NCBI RefSeq assembly: GCF_000021945.1
Contig: NC_011831.1
Span: 434,001 to 498,000 of the forward strand
Source of the DNA: Chloroflexus aggregans DSM 9485
Lineage (GTDB): Bacteria; Chloroflexota; Chloroflexia; Chloroflexales; Chloroflexaceae
Direction of reading: 5' to 3'
DNA: 64,000 nt
A model generated the notes under the pieces. That model did not search any database and was not told the DNA's origin. It saw nothing but the letters and a program-made list of their open reading frames with translations. Every line of letters starts with the position of its first letter. The stretch's first letter is position 1. Shown here piece by piece: positions 1 to 9,396 of this stretch. The position numbers and the translations under genes are program-made.

Positions 1-263
1 AGTGCCGTAACGATCCGTTTATTGATCGAACCGCAGACAACCATCTGCATAATCGCCATCACTTCCGGCGTCGTCACCCGCAAGCCATCGACAAACTCAA
101 CCGGCAATCCGGCTTGTTCAACGGCAGCGCTGATCTCTTTCCCACCACCATGCACCAGCACCAGCGGTTGGGTCATGGTACGGATGACGCCGGTTAGACC
201 GGCCAAAAAGTGTGGATCGTCGAGTTCGTGACCACTAACTTTGAGCACGCCAATTGTGTTCAT
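1..263 (-). CDS. argB: acetylglutamate kinase, N-terminal part (runs off the window)
   Basis: Phosphorylates N-acetylglutamate in arginine synthesis (cytoplasmic amino-acid kinase family). Only the first 87 codons are present. Translation from the ATG at 263 opens MNTIGVLKVSGHELDD, followed by the family's HGGGKEIS glycine loop near residue 48 and the segment GLRVTTPEVM, which is typical of ArgB. The usual N-terminal KxGG lysine region reads LKVSGHE here, a small deviation. The rest of the gene lies left of the window. Another kinase of the same fold is possible but less likely. Confidence 0.85.
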   Translation of the reverse strand, partial: MNTIGVLKVSGHELDDPHFLAGLTGVIRTMTQPLVLVHGGGKEISAAVEQAGLPVEFVDGLRVTTPEVMAIMQMVVCGSINKRIVTA

Positions 264-297
264 AGAGATTATCTCACAAGCAAAAATTATGTCAACT

Positions 298-1227
298 TCA
301 CGAAGGAACCGCCTGCCGTAACTGCTGAAGACGCACCGCAAACCGGATACCGGTACGTTCGGCCAGCATCTGCCGGTAGTGCAGCGTGCTCCATATCGGC
401 AAGAGCGGCAATGCGGTATTCAGCCCGATCACCCACGCAACTGCGCTCAGACCACGGAAGAGCGGATGTTCAACCCCAAGCAGAATCCCAAACGGCGCCG
501 GTAGCAGCAAACCGATGGCTAAGGTAACAATCGTCGCTACCATCCCGAAGACTGCAGCAGCACAACAAAACACGAGCATATTATAAAAGAATCGGTAAAA
601 CAGCAGACTCCACGACAACCGGAGCGCTTTGCTCAACGGGATGGTGTCGTCGAGCAGCGGTTGCACACCATACAGCGCAGCCACGATTGCCGTACTATTG
701 AACACGAGATACACACCGTAGATGACTAACACCAGAACAATGATGATAGGTAAAAAGACCAAGAACGCCTCTGTTATGGTCGAAGAAAGCAAAAATCCTA
801 CAACGAAGAATCCCCCGATACAAAAGAATAAGGTACCACTTATGGATGATATGACTAATCCCCAAAGGACAGCCAGCACACCGCCGTAGACCAGTGCAAT
901 CAGCGACCGCCCGATCTTTGGCCACCGCCACACGACGCGACCTACGGTAAACGGCTCGCCGTCGATCACCAAGCGGGTAGCGCGCGTGAGCGGTGGGATG
1001 ATGAAGAGTGACGAAAGGAACAGACCGAATACAATGAGGCTCAGATCGGTGAACGAAGCATCTTCAAAACGTTCGATGCGAAAAATAGCGTTGAACGTCA
1101 CCAACAATGCCGGCAGACTAAACATACCGGCAAGCACGGCAAAGCCACCCACGTAGCGGCGATACAACGACACTCCTTCATCGAGTAAGGCACTTATCTG
1201 CTGCCAACTACTACGAAAACTTCCCAC
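298..1227 (-). CDS. multi-pass membrane protein of unknown function
   Basis: A 309-residue protein with a soluble N-terminus (about 25 residues) and roughly six hydrophobic segments, several followed by short basic loops. I do not recognise a catalytic motif. It resembles in layout the DUF-type membrane proteins that sit beside DUF4129/DUF4350 genes. The start chosen is the GTG at 1227: it has a GAGGAGG ribosome-binding site 5 bases upstream and lies 11 bases after the stop of the preceding gene. An ATG at 1272 would overlap that gene. It is the last gene of a three-gene minus-strand cluster. Confidence 0.75.
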   Translation of the reverse strand: MGSFRSSWQQISALLDEGVSLYRRYVGGFAVLAGMFSLPALLVTFNAIFRIERFEDASFTDLSLIVFGLFLSSLFIIPPLTRATRLVIDGEPFTVGRVVWRWPKIGRSLIALVYGGVLAVLWGLVISSISGTLFFCIGGFFVVGFLLSSTITEAFLVFLPIIIVLVLVIYGVYLVFNSTAIVAALYGVQPLLDDTIPLSKALRLSWSLLFYRFFYNMLVFCCAAAVFGMVATIVTLAIGLLLPAPFGILLGVEHPLFRGLSAVAWVIGLNTALPLLPIWSTLHYRQMLAERTGIRFAVRLQQLRQAVPS

Positions 1228-1237
1228 CGTACCCTCC

Positions 1238-2380
1238 TCATCCCAACCGATCGGCCTCTGCGACCAACGCAAGCAAATCGGTTTCGTTCAAATCGGCACG
1301 GCGCAATGCCGCCAGGATTCGCCGTAGGCCCTCGCGATCGAGGGGACGCGCAGCAGCCAATGCGGCAACGAACTCCTCATCATCAAGGGCCGGTGATAAT
1401 CCGTAAGGACGACCAAGCCGCCGTCGTAACATCTGCCGATAGTGTTCGGCTGCATACGCCACCTGGCCGGCATGCCGCAGCATACCCGCCATACTATCAA
1501 TGTATTCGCCGGTACTACGGCGCGCCACTTCACTACGGAGCGGCAATGGGCGGGCAAACCGACGGCTACCGGCCACAATATAGAGGCCGATCACCGCTAC
1601 ACTGTACCCAATAGCCCACCCAAGCGGATGACTCAGCAGCAGTGTGCGTAAATCGGTAGCCGGACCGAATCCATGGTGAAACTCATCGAACACAATGCGC
1701 TCACCGGACGGCAACCAGCTAACGATATTGAGGACAAGCGCTGCCGCTGCCGGATCACGCAAACCGACGTTGGTAAACGGATAGAGGCTCGACAGCGCGA
1801 TCACATATCCCTGACCATAACGCAACCCGGTCACCACCGGCTTTCCGGCAGCAACTGCCAATGGCGCGAACGTTGGTGGTTGATTCGTCGCAGTTACGGC
1901 AACTTGGGTTTGGATCGGCAGTTCAGCTACTGGCACGATCCCTAGGGCAGGATGGACAACCTCGGCACTACGCACCACTTGCCCAATTCGCTCCAACCGT
2001 AACCCAAACGCCTCCAGCAACGGACTAACCTGACTGCGCGGACTCGGCACATCGTCGGCCACAACCACTACACCACCGGCTTCGACCCATGCCACTACAT
2101 CGGCAACTTCTGCCGGTTCGTAGCGTTCACTTGGTCCCAATACCAGCAGCAGACCATCGGTTGGCGCCAAACCAAACGGACGGTAGGCCAGTCGGTCGAC
2201 GCGCCCATAGGTCCGTTCGAGCCAGCGATAGAGGGCCAAGGCCCCTTCATCGCTGCTACTAAACGATGTTGTCCGTGCCCCCAACGAACTCTGTCCGCTC
2301 TGTTCGGCACTGTAGGCGGCAAACCCACCCAATCCGACAAAGATCGCGATCAAGAGGACAAATTCAAGCCGTAGCTTCAT
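1238..2380 (-). CDS. DUF4350 domain-containing membrane protein
   Basis: A 380-residue protein with an N-terminal membrane segment (MKLRLEFVLLIAIFVGLGGF), a DUF4350-like extracytoplasmic domain (about residues 30-215; the segments SSSDEGALALYRWLE and GGVVVVADD are characteristic of this type I glutamine-amidotransferase-like fold), a second membrane segment near 255-275, and a cytoplasmic tail with YAAEHYRQMLRRRLG. The family has no established reaction. The start at 2380 is preferred because it begins directly with the signal anchor; a start at 2458 would add a basic leader overlapping the previous gene much further. It overlaps the DUF4129 gene by 17 bases, so the two are probably translationally coupled. 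Confidence 0.8.
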   Translation of the reverse strand: MKLRLEFVLLIAIFVGLGGFAAYSAEQSGQSSLGARTTSFSSSDEGALALYRWLERTYGRVDRLAYRPFGLAPTDGLLLVLGPSERYEPAEVADVVAWVEAGGVVVVADDVPSPRSQVSPLLEAFGLRLERIGQVVRSAEVVHPALGIVPVAELPIQTQVAVTATNQPPTFAPLAVAAGKPVVTGLRYGQGYVIALSSLYPFTNVGLRDPAAAALVLNIVSWLPSGERIVFDEFHHGFGPATDLRTLLLSHPLGWAIGYSVAVIGLYIVAGSRRFARPLPLRSEVARRSTGEYIDSMAGMLRHAGQVAYAAEHYRQMLRRRLGRPYGLSPALDDEEFVAALAAARPLDREGLRRILAALRRADLNETDLLALVAEADRLG

Positions 2381-3353
2381 AGGCTCTGCCCATCTGAGTT
2401 GTGATGGCCTTGATCGCAGCAACCTGCTGTTCGTAGCGGGCAAATGCCTGCTCGTCAATCACCTGCTGCCCATACCACACCGCGTCGAAGGTGTTGACCA
2501 CAGGAGCAAGACGGTCACGCAATGATGGTCGGTCGCGCAGTTGTTGTAAATACTCACGATTAGTCAGCGAACGGTCGTAGTGCAATAGACCTTGTTCATC
2601 GAGCCAAAGCAGCGCAGCGAGGTAGAGATAACGCACTGCACTACGCCGATCACCGGCTTGCCGGGCTGCTACTGCCAACCGTTGCGCCTCACTACAGGTA
2701 ATCGGGTCGGCTTCAGCGGGAGGAGCCTGCTGCTTCGGCGCTTGGGTGGTCAAGCGTACCTCACGTATCCAAAAAAAGATCACACCACCGAAGATCAGCA
2801 TCGCCAATCCGATCCCTATCCAGACAAACGGTCGCAGATTGAACGAGGCATCGGATTGTGGTCCATCAATTGGTACCTCCGGCAATGGTGGATTGAGTCG
2901 TTCGAGCAGACCGAACAACCACTCGAAGAATTGTTCAAGCCAGCTTGGGTCATTGCGATCAAACGGTGGTTCGTTAAAAACTTCTTCCCACCGCTGAAGT
3001 GCTTGCGCAGGCGGCGTAGTGGAAGGAGGGAGCGCGTCAATCAGCGCACCGAGGCGCGCTGTCACCGCAAGCAAATCGGGTTCCGACTCCAGTAATGCCT
3101 CGGTCAACCAACGCTGATCGACCTGCGCAAGTTGGCCGTCAGGCATGCGCACGTGGCTAATGGTCGTTAACTCATCGGCCAATGCCTGCAATTCAAGTCG
3201 GTCACCACGCTGGGCTGCCGCATACGCCGCCCGTAAAAGACGCTCGTACTCAGTCAATGATACGTCAGTTGGTTGAGCCATCGCGAGGGCCGGCCAGGCA
3301 CACCAGAGTACGAACAGCACGCTCAGCACTCGATGAACCTTCATTATTTTCAT
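2364..3353 (-). CDS. DUF4129 domain-containing protein
   Basis: A 329-residue protein with an N-terminal signal peptide cleaved near ALAMAQ, an extracytoplasmic helical region, one membrane segment at about residues 175-197 (FVWIGIGLAMLIFGGVIFFW), and a C-terminal DUF4129 domain (about 225-320) with the usual RSAVRYLYLAALLWLDEQG and LTNREYLQQL pattern. DUF4129 proteins usually accompany MoxR-type ATPases, DUF58 proteins and transglutaminase-like proteins; here only DUF4350 and a membrane protein follow. Function is unknown; a role in envelope assembly is inferred from family context only. First gene of the cluster. Confidence 0.82.
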   Translation of the reverse strand: MKIMKVHRVLSVLFVLWCAWPALAMAQPTDVSLTEYERLLRAAYAAAQRGDRLELQALADELTTISHVRMPDGQLAQVDQRWLTEALLESEPDLLAVTARLGALIDALPPSTTPPAQALQRWEEVFNEPPFDRNDPSWLEQFFEWLFGLLERLNPPLPEVPIDGPQSDASFNLRPFVWIGIGLAMLIFGGVIFFWIREVRLTTQAPKQQAPPAEADPITCSEAQRLAVAARQAGDRRSAVRYLYLAALLWLDEQGLLHYDRSLTNREYLQQLRDRPSLRDRLAPVVNTFDAVWYGQQVIDEQAFARYEQQVAAIKAITTQMGRAYEATA

Positions 3354-3355
3354 CC

Positions 3356-3384
3356 TTGACCGTCAGAAAACTTTACGGTATAGT
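3356..3384 (+). promoter_or_regulatory. sigma70-type promoter of the RND pump genes
   Basis: TTGACC at 3356-3361, a 17-base spacer and TATAGT at 3379-3384. It lies between the divergent DUF4129 gene and the RND gene. The predicted transcript start near 3391 leaves a leader of about 48 bases before the ATG at 3439. Confidence 0.65.
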
Positions 3385-3438
3385 AAAAACAAGTTGTTGA
3401 CAAAAGCTTTGCAATCGCATCTTGTGGGAGGATCACCC

Positions 3439-6400
3439 ATGGGCCCGCAACGTCGGGAAAAACTCAACGGCATCTGGATCGCTGATGTCTCGATTCGGCA
3501 GCCAGTCTTCATCACTATGGTGATGCTGGCTTTCATAACCTTTGGTATTCTCTCATTCCGCTCAACCCCTGTCAACCTGCTACCGGAAATTGATGTCCCG
3601 ATCGTCGCCGTCACCATCACCTACCCCGGTGCCGGCCCGGAAAGTGTCGTCGATCAGGTCGTGCGCCCGGTCGAGAATGCAGTCAATACGCTAGCCGGTC
3701 TCAAGCATATCACATCACAGGCGAGCGAAGGTATCGCGACCATTCTCCTCGAATTTGAAGCCGGCAACTCGGCAAAACAAGTCGAAGAGGATGTCCGCCA
3801 GCGCGTAAACAGTATTCTCCCCCAGTTACCGCGCGATGTTCGGCAACCGATCTTCCAGCGGTTTGACCCGAACCAAGCACCGATTATGCAAATCGCCATC
3901 GCCGACACAAGTGGGCGTTCACCACTTGAGTTGCGTACATTGGTGGAAGAACAACTGGTGCCGCTCATCCAGCGTGCTCCCGGTGTTGGTTCGGTGACGG
4001 TGAACGGTGGACAAGAGCGCCAGATTAACGTCTGGCTCGATCTGGCGAAGTTGCAAGCATACGGCTTGTTGCCGGCCCAGATCAGCCGTTCGTTGCAGCA
4101 AGCAAACGCCGATCTTGGTCTTGGTTCGCTGATCGAGAATGATACCGAGATCAGTTTGCGGGTCCCCTCGTTACTGCGCAGCGTAACCGATATTGCGAAT
4201 GTGCAAATTTCAGGAACACCGTATCGCGTGAGCGATGTTGCCGTCGTGAGCGAGGGGGTAGCCGAGGTAACCACCATCTCACGGCTCAACGGCAGCGAGG
4301 CGATTCTGCTGAGTGTGCTCAAGCAGTCAGGCGCCAATACGGTAACGGTGGCCGACAACGTTTACAAGGCGCTTGAGCAAGCTTTTGCGCCGTTTCCCGA
4401 ATTGACCTACACCATTCCGGTTGACAGTTCGGAAGCGGTGCGTTCATCGGTTGCTTCTTCGCTCGAAGAGCTGATCTTTGCTTCCATCGCCGCATTCCTG
4501 GTGGTCTGGTTCTTCTTCGGCAATCTGCGCAGTACCATCATTACGATGTCGGGGTTGCCGGTGATCTTGATCGGCACCTTCATCTTTATGCCGATTTTTG
4601 GCCTGACGATTAACCTTGTCACGCTGCTTGCCCTCTCGCTCTGCGTCGGTCTCGTCATTGACGATGCGATTGTGGTGCGCGAAAACATCTTCCGTCACCT
4701 CGAACGTGGCGAAAGTGCGCGGGTTGCGTCATCGCGTGGAACGTGGGAAGTCGGCTTGTCGGTGGTGGCGATGACGCTGACGATTGTAGCCGTCTTTGTA
4801 CCGGTGACGTTCGCCGAAGGGGTCGCCGGGATCGTGTTCAAATCGTTTGGGTTAGTCGTCTCAATCGCGATCTTGCTCTCGTTGGCCGAAGCGTTTACCT
4901 TCGCACCGATGTTATCGGCCAACCTCTTCCCCAATATCAAGCTCAAACCGAAGCCGCACCATTCCGATCACCGGCCGATTGTCGAGATACCGATCTCGGA
5001 TGAGGTGAGCGAGCGCGATATTGGTCTCTTGCAAGAGGCCAATGAAGACCCCGGGCGGATGGGGCGATGGTACGGCAAGCTGCTCGGATGGACGTTGGCG
5101 AGCCTCCGCAACCGGTTAATTGTGGTCGGCATTGCACTGGCCGTCCTTGGGTTGAGCGTGTGGGTGGCGAGTGGGTTGAAGTTAACCTTCTTCCCTGAGC
5201 AGGATCCGCACGAGTTTATTATGCGCTTCGAGGCAGCCCCGGGAACGCCTTTGGCCGAAACCGACCGGCTGGCCCGCCAGGCTGAGCAGATCTTGCTGAA
5301 CGATCCTGCGATTGAAAATGTGATTACGCGGGTTGGCTCCCCCGGTTTCCCAGAGCGGGCCGAGTTCTCGGTGACGTTGGTCGGGCGTACACCAACACTA
5401 CCCACCCAAGAGCGCCTACGTGAGCAGTTGAGCTTCTTACCACGCCTGAGCTTCTCGGTACCAAGTTTCCAGCCCTCAGGCGCTGGTGTGGAAGGACGTG
5501 AATTGCAAGTCAGTTTGCAAACGACTCGTCCCGCTACCGAACTCGCGCCGCTGGTCGAAGCGATCAAGCGTGAGATGGCGGCAGTGCCGGGATTGGTCGA
5601 CATCGACAGCAACCTCCAACTGGGCAAACCGGAATTACGCCTCCGCGCCGATCCGGCCCGCATCGGTGAATTAGGCATTACTAACGAAGACATTGCTTCC
5701 TCGGTCCGCGCATTGATCAACGGCGAGCGGGCGACAGTGCTCCGCACCGGTAACACCGATCTCGACGTGGTGGTGCGACTGGCTCCGCAAGATCGAGCCG
5801 GCGTCGAAACGCTCGGTGCGATCAGTATTCCTACACGAAGCGGTGTGGTGCCACTGAGCGCACTGGGCACGGTGGAACTGACCTCCAGCCAGGTCTCGAT
5901 CCGTCGCTACGACCGACTCAATCAGGTACTTGTCGGCGCCAACCTTGAGGGTGTCAATCTGTCGGACGCGCAGGCAGCCGTACAAGCGCGGCTGGCGACG
6001 CTGGACATTCCGGCTGATGTGGTGGTTAGCTACGTCGGTACGATTGCCCAGACCAATGAAGGCTTCTCGTCGCTCTTCCTCGCCATGGGCTTATCGGTGC
6101 TCTTCGTCTATATGGTGCTGGCCTCGCAGTTTGGCAGTTTCACCCAGCCTCTGGTGATTATGATGGCGATGCCGTTCAGCTTCATCGGCGCATTCCTCGC
6201 GCTGCGCTTAGTAGGCATTGACCTCGACATCACCGGCATGATCGGTCTGATCATGCTGCTCGGCTTGGTGGTGAAGAACTCGATCTTGTTAGTCGATTTC
6301 ACCAACCGACTGCGTGATCTGGGCCTTGACAAGCACTCGGCGCTGAAATTGGCCGGCGCGATCCGGTTACGTCCGATCTTGATGACGGCGCTCTCACTGG

Positions 6401-6744
6401 TGGCAGGGGCAATGCCGACAGCGCTCGGCCTCCACGTCTTGGCAACCGGTGAGGGGAACGAATTTCGCAAAGGGCTTGCATGGGTACTGATCGGTGGTAT
6501 GCTTACGTCAACCTTACTCACGTTGCTGGTCGTACCAACAGTGTATAGCCTGATGGACGCAGCGGTGACGTGGCTGAAGCAGCGGTTTAGCGGTATGCAA
6601 CCGCACGAGGGCTTTGAACTTCCCGCTCCCGGACCCGGAGCAACCGCTGCAACGACATCAGGCGCGGCTACCTCGTCTGTCACCCGACCGGCGGTACCGC
6701 CGACCACACCGGCTGCACCGGCTGGCGAGCCTTCGGCAGATTAG
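3439..6744 (+). CDS. RND-family efflux transporter (HAE1/AcrB type)
   Basis: A 1,101-residue inner-membrane proton-driven exporter. Twelve membrane segments in the usual 1+5, 1+5 arrangement flank two large periplasmic loops. The proton-relay residues are visible: the Asp pair in CVGLVIDDAIVVREN near residue 404 and the Lys in GLVVKNSILLVDF near residue 945. It is slightly longer than typical AcrB (about 1,030-1,050) because of a cytoplasmic loop around residues 500-545 and a Pro/Ala/Thr-rich C-terminal tail. The ATG at 3439 has GGGAGG 6 bases upstream; an in-frame alternative at 3394 lacks one. The adaptor follows directly, the reverse of the common adaptor-pump order. Substrate cannot be told. 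Confidence 0.93.
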   Translation: MGPQRREKLNGIWIADVSIRQPVFITMVMLAFITFGILSFRSTPVNLLPEIDVPIVAVTITYPGAGPESVVDQVVRPVENAVNTLAGLKHITSQASEGIATILLEFEAGNSAKQVEEDVRQRVNSILPQLPRDVRQPIFQRFDPNQAPIMQIAIADTSGRSPLELRTLVEEQLVPLIQRAPGVGSVTVNGGQERQINVWLDLAKLQAYGLLPAQISRSLQQANADLGLGSLIENDTEISLRVPSLLRSVTDIANVQISGTPYRVSDVAVVSEGVAEVTTISRLNGSEAILLSVLKQSGANTVTVADNVYKALEQAFAPFPELTYTIPVDSSEAVRSSVASSLEELIFASIAAFLVVWFFFGNLRSTIITMSGLPVILIGTFIFMPIFGLTINLVTLLALSLCVGLVIDDAIVVRENIFRHLERGESARVASSRGTWEVGLSVVAMTLTIVAVFVPVTFAEGVAGIVFKSFGLVVSIAILLSLAEAFTFAPMLSANLFPNIKLKPKPHHSDHRPIVEIPISDEVSERDIGLLQEANEDPGRMGRWYGKLLGWTLASLRNRLIVVGIALAVLGLSVWVASGLKLTFFPEQDPHEFIMRFEAAPGTPLAETDRLARQAEQILLNDPAIENVITRVGSPGFPERAEFSVTLVGRTPTLPTQERLREQLSFLPRLSFSVPSFQPSGAGVEGRELQVSLQTTRPATELAPLVEAIKREMAAVPGLVDIDSNLQLGKPELRLRADPARIGELGITNEDIASSVRALINGERATVLRTGNTDLDVVVRLAPQDRAGVETLGAISIPTRSGVVPLSALGTVELTSSQVSIRRYDRLNQVLVGANLEGVNLSDAQAAVQARLATLDIPADVVVSYVGTIAQTNEGFSSLFLAMGLSVLFVYMVLASQFGSFTQPLVIMMAMPFSFIGAFLALRLVGIDLDITGMIGLIMLLGLVVKNSILLVDFTNRLRDLGLDKHSALKLAGAIRLRPILMTALSLVAGAMPTALGLHVLATGEGNEFRKGLAWVLIGGMLTSTLLTLLVVPTVYSLMDAAVTWLKQRFSGMQPHEGFELPAPGPGATAATTSGAATSSVTRPAVPPTTPAAPAGEPSAD

Positions 6745-6753
6745 CGGTTGTTG

Positions 6754-6783
6754 TTCCCTTGCATCAATCTCGATGCAAGGGAA
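6754..6783. terminator. perfect hairpin between pump and adaptor genes
   Basis: TTCCCTTGCAT and ATGCAAGGGAA form an 11-bp perfect stem with an 8-base loop ten bases after the pump stop codon. There is no T-run after it, so it may be a processing or partial-termination site that sets the pump:adaptor ratio, not a full terminator. Confidence 0.5.
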
Positions 6784-6865
6784 AGATCCAAAACCGATCT
6801 GGAAACACGTATCAATTCGGAGATGAAAACGACATGAAACGCTATGTTACAGGAGCCAACGAACT

Positions 6866-8428
6866 ATGCGACGAGTGATTGGTACTGGTTTGATCGGTGG
6901 GGCACTAGCGGTCGTGTTGGCGGCCTGTACAGCACCTGCCCCTGCCCCAACTGCTGTCCCTACCACAGCGGCAGTTGAGACACAGCCAACGGTTGTTAGC
7001 CAACCGACGACGGCCCCGATAACGAACATTGATATTGGAAGCTCGCCAACGATCAGCCTGGGCGTGACTGCGAGTGGTGAGGTGGTGGCCCGTAGTAGTG
7101 CCGATCTCAGCTTCCGCGTCCCCGGCGTCGTCGCCGAGGTCTTTGTGGAGGCAGGGGACCGAGTAAAAGCCGGCGATCCGCTGGTGGCGCTCGATGCGCG
7201 TGAGCTGGAGTTGCAGGTTACACAGGCTGAAGCAAATTTGGCTCAAGCGCGGGCCAATTATGAGCGCCTGATCGAGGGTGCCACCCCAGAAGAGATTGCT
7301 GCGGTGCGAGCGCAGGTGGCGCAGGCCGAAGCCGCTCTGCGTCAAGTGCGTGGAAGCGTTACCGATGCTGACATCGCCGCCGCCGAGGCTGCTTTACAAC
7401 AAGCGATTGCCCGACGCAACGATCTCCTCGACGGACCAAGTGAGGCAGAATTGACCGCTGCCCGATCGGCAGTCGAGCAGGCTGAAGCCAATTTGAATAT
7501 TCAGCGTACCAACCTCTCGGCAGCGAAAACGAATGCCGAGCTACAAGTGACGCTAGCGGCCAACGCGCTGCGCGATGCCCAGCAAGCCTATTCCGATCTC
7601 TATTGGCAAAACCGCGAGCGCGAAGAGCAATTAGCGAAATTCGGCCTGGAATTGCCAAAAGAGGCGAAAGACGCCGAAGAGCAACTACTGCGCGCCGTCG
7701 AGTCGGCAGAGGCGCGTTACAAGCAGGCCCAATTAGTGTATGAACAAGCGCGCCAGAACGAAATTGACGGGATTGCCGCCGCCGAAGCACAAGTTCGCAC
7801 GGCGCGTAGCAACTTGCAACGATTGCTCGATGGCCCAACTGCCGATCTGATCGCGGCTGCCGACGCTGCGGTTGCGCAAGCTCAAGCCACACTCGACCGT
7901 CTGCGCGGTGATCAGCGGGCCGGAGCCTTGGCCGCTGCCCAAGCCGGAGTAGCAGCAGCCCGGGCCAATTTGGAACGGATCACTGCGCCGCCTACCCGTC
8001 AAAATCTGGCTACCGTCGAGGCAGCTCTGAAAGCCGCCGAAGCAGCGCTGGCCGCCACTAAACTCAACCTCGAAAAGTCAGTATTACGCGCACCCTTTGA
8101 TGGGATCGTCGCGCGGGTAAACGTCGATCCGGGTGATTTAGCCGGGACAGGCGCATTGCCTGCGGTTCAGATCGTTGATGATAGCGAATTGCACGTCGAG
8201 GCGGCGATCAGCGACACCGACGTGGCCCGTGTGCGCGAAGGGCAGTCGGTCGAAGTGCGGGTTGATGCACTCCCCGGCACCGTCTTTACCGGTACGGTTG
8301 ATTTTGTGGCGCCGGTGGCGAACACCGTCGGGAACGTCCGCACATTTACCGTCCGCATCAAACTCGGCAAGCAAGAAAGCCTGCGCGCCGGGATGAGTGT
8401 GCGGATTACCATCCTCACCGATAAGTGA
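6866..8428 (+). CDS. HlyD/AcrA-type membrane fusion lipoprotein
   Basis: A 520-residue periplasmic adaptor partner of the RND pump just upstream. The N-terminus is a lipoprotein signal with lipobox LAAC (acylated Cys at residue 21), followed by a Thr/Pro/Ala linker. The lipoyl half-motif (SFRVPGVVAEVFVEAGDRVKAG) is near residues 75-100, then a very long Ala/Glu/Arg-rich coiled coil (about 105-395), the second lipoyl half (LRAPFDGIVARVNVDPGD) and a beta-barrel domain to the end. The hairpin is longer than in AcrA. An AGGAG precedes the ATG. No TolC-like channel gene is present, as expected if the cell has no conventional outer membrane. Confidence 0.88.
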   Translation: MRRVIGTGLIGGALAVVLAACTAPAPAPTAVPTTAAVETQPTVVSQPTTAPITNIDIGSSPTISLGVTASGEVVARSSADLSFRVPGVVAEVFVEAGDRVKAGDPLVALDARELELQVTQAEANLAQARANYERLIEGATPEEIAAVRAQVAQAEAALRQVRGSVTDADIAAAEAALQQAIARRNDLLDGPSEAELTAARSAVEQAEANLNIQRTNLSAAKTNAELQVTLAANALRDAQQAYSDLYWQNREREEQLAKFGLELPKEAKDAEEQLLRAVESAEARYKQAQLVYEQARQNEIDGIAAAEAQVRTARSNLQRLLDGPTADLIAAADAAVAQAQATLDRLRGDQRAGALAAAQAGVAAARANLERITAPPTRQNLATVEAALKAAEAALAATKLNLEKSVLRAPFDGIVARVNVDPGDLAGTGALPAVQIVDDSELHVEAAISDTDVARVREGQSVEVRVDALPGTVFTGTVDFVAPVANTVGNVRTFTVRIKLGKQESLRAGMSVRITILTDK

Positions 8429-8494
8429 TGTTGTTCGATCCTCGCCGCAGCCGTGGTTCGTGATGTTCCGGCTGCGGCGCTGTTTTCTCGTGTG

Positions 8495-8503
8495 TGGTAT
8501 AGT
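8495..8503 (+). promoter_or_regulatory. extended -10 promoter of tetR (copy A)
   Basis: TGG-TATAGT (TGn extended -10) about 44 bases upstream of the tetR start. The same element is conserved in the duplicated copy at about 14,495, although the gene behind that copy is broken. No convincing -35 is visible. Confidence 0.45.
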
Positions 8504-8546
8504 AGCGGCTAACAACCGTATTGTTGGCCGGGTGACCGAACCGCTT

Positions 8547-9167
8547 ATGAGCACGACGCTCCGTGAACGCCGCCGCCAGATGCTACGCGACGAGATCCTC
8601 GCCGCGACGCAGCAATTCATTGCCGAACGCGGGTTTGCCGCACTGGCAATGGATGAACTGGCAGCGCGGGTTGGCATCTCGAAACCCACCCTTTACAACC
8701 AATTTCCCACCCGCGAAGATTTGCTGGCCGCCATGATTGCGCGCCTGATCCGTGATCTGTTCGCAGCCGCCGCCGTGGGCGAGCCAACCGACCGCTCACC
8801 ACTCGAACAACTGTGTGATCTCTTGCGCGCCAGCATTGTCTTCCAGATCCAACATCACGCTGCGGCCTTTCAGCTTTGGCTACCGGAAGTGACCGAGTTG
8901 CTGGAGAAGCATCCGCATTCGCGCGATGAACTTTTACAGGCCCAAGCGCGGGTAATCCGCCTGGCCGAAGCGGCGATTGCCAACGGTGAAGTGGCTGCCG
9001 ATTTGCAACCGGTGGATGTGATCCGCGCCTTCTCGTCGTTGCTCTGTTTTCCGTTTGTGGGTGGGCGTAACTTGCCGCCAGCCGATGATCCAGAAGCGAC
9101 GGCAGATCTGGTGGTGCGTATCTTCCGGCAAGGCTTGCAATCACCGCGTGAACAGACGCAGAGCTAA
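8547..9167 (+). CDS. TetR/AcrR-family transcriptional regulator
   Basis: A 206-residue repressor. The N-terminal HTH is clear: RDEILAATQQFIAERGFAAL, then MDELAARVGISKPTLYNQFP as the recognition helix-turn-helix (residues about 12-60). The C-terminal ligand-binding half is helical. The ATG at 8547 is chosen because the family starts about 10 residues before the first helix; an in-frame GTG at 8532 is an alternative. It could control the RND pump upstream, but in the ancestral arrangement it lay 4 bases upstream of an FAD oxidoreductase gene (see 14548-15973), which is the better-supported target. This is the intact one of two copies. Confidence 0.9.
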   Translation: MSTTLRERRRQMLRDEILAATQQFIAERGFAALAMDELAARVGISKPTLYNQFPTREDLLAAMIARLIRDLFAAAAVGEPTDRSPLEQLCDLLRASIVFQIQHHAAAFQLWLPEVTELLEKHPHSRDELLQAQARVIRLAEAAIANGEVAADLQPVDVIRAFSSLLCFPFVGGRNLPPADDPEATADLVVRIFRQGLQSPREQTQS

Positions 9168-9171
9168 TTCG

Positions 9172-9396
9172 ATGAGACACGCTCACTTGCATCCGCACCA
9201 CTCAGTCGGCACGACGAACCGGAACCTGATTATCCGACCCTAACCGATACTATAGCCGTTGATGTCTGTGTGATCGGGTTGGGCGGATCGGGCTTGACCT
9301 GCATCCACGAGCTGCTTGAGCTTGGGGTGCGCGTCGCCGGGATCGATGCGACAACGGTTGGTGGTGAGGCTGCCGGCCAAAACGGTGGCTTCCTAA
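9172..9396 (+). pseudogene. 5' fragment of a duplicated FAD-dependent oxidoreductase gene
   Basis: Nearly identical to 14825-15050, the start of the intact oxidoreductase gene: the same ATG four bases after the tetR stop, and the GLGGSG nucleotide-binding segment. A single base is missing near 9207, where the intact copy reads CAGTCTGGC, which shifts the frame. The sequence stops matching after codon ~74 and is fused directly to a permease fragment. It cannot encode a functional enzyme. Confidence 0.85.

Noticed and set aside
5930-6826. Overlapping frames within and after the RND gene
   Set aside because: They lie in other phases of a well-conserved transporter and have no ribosome-binding sites.
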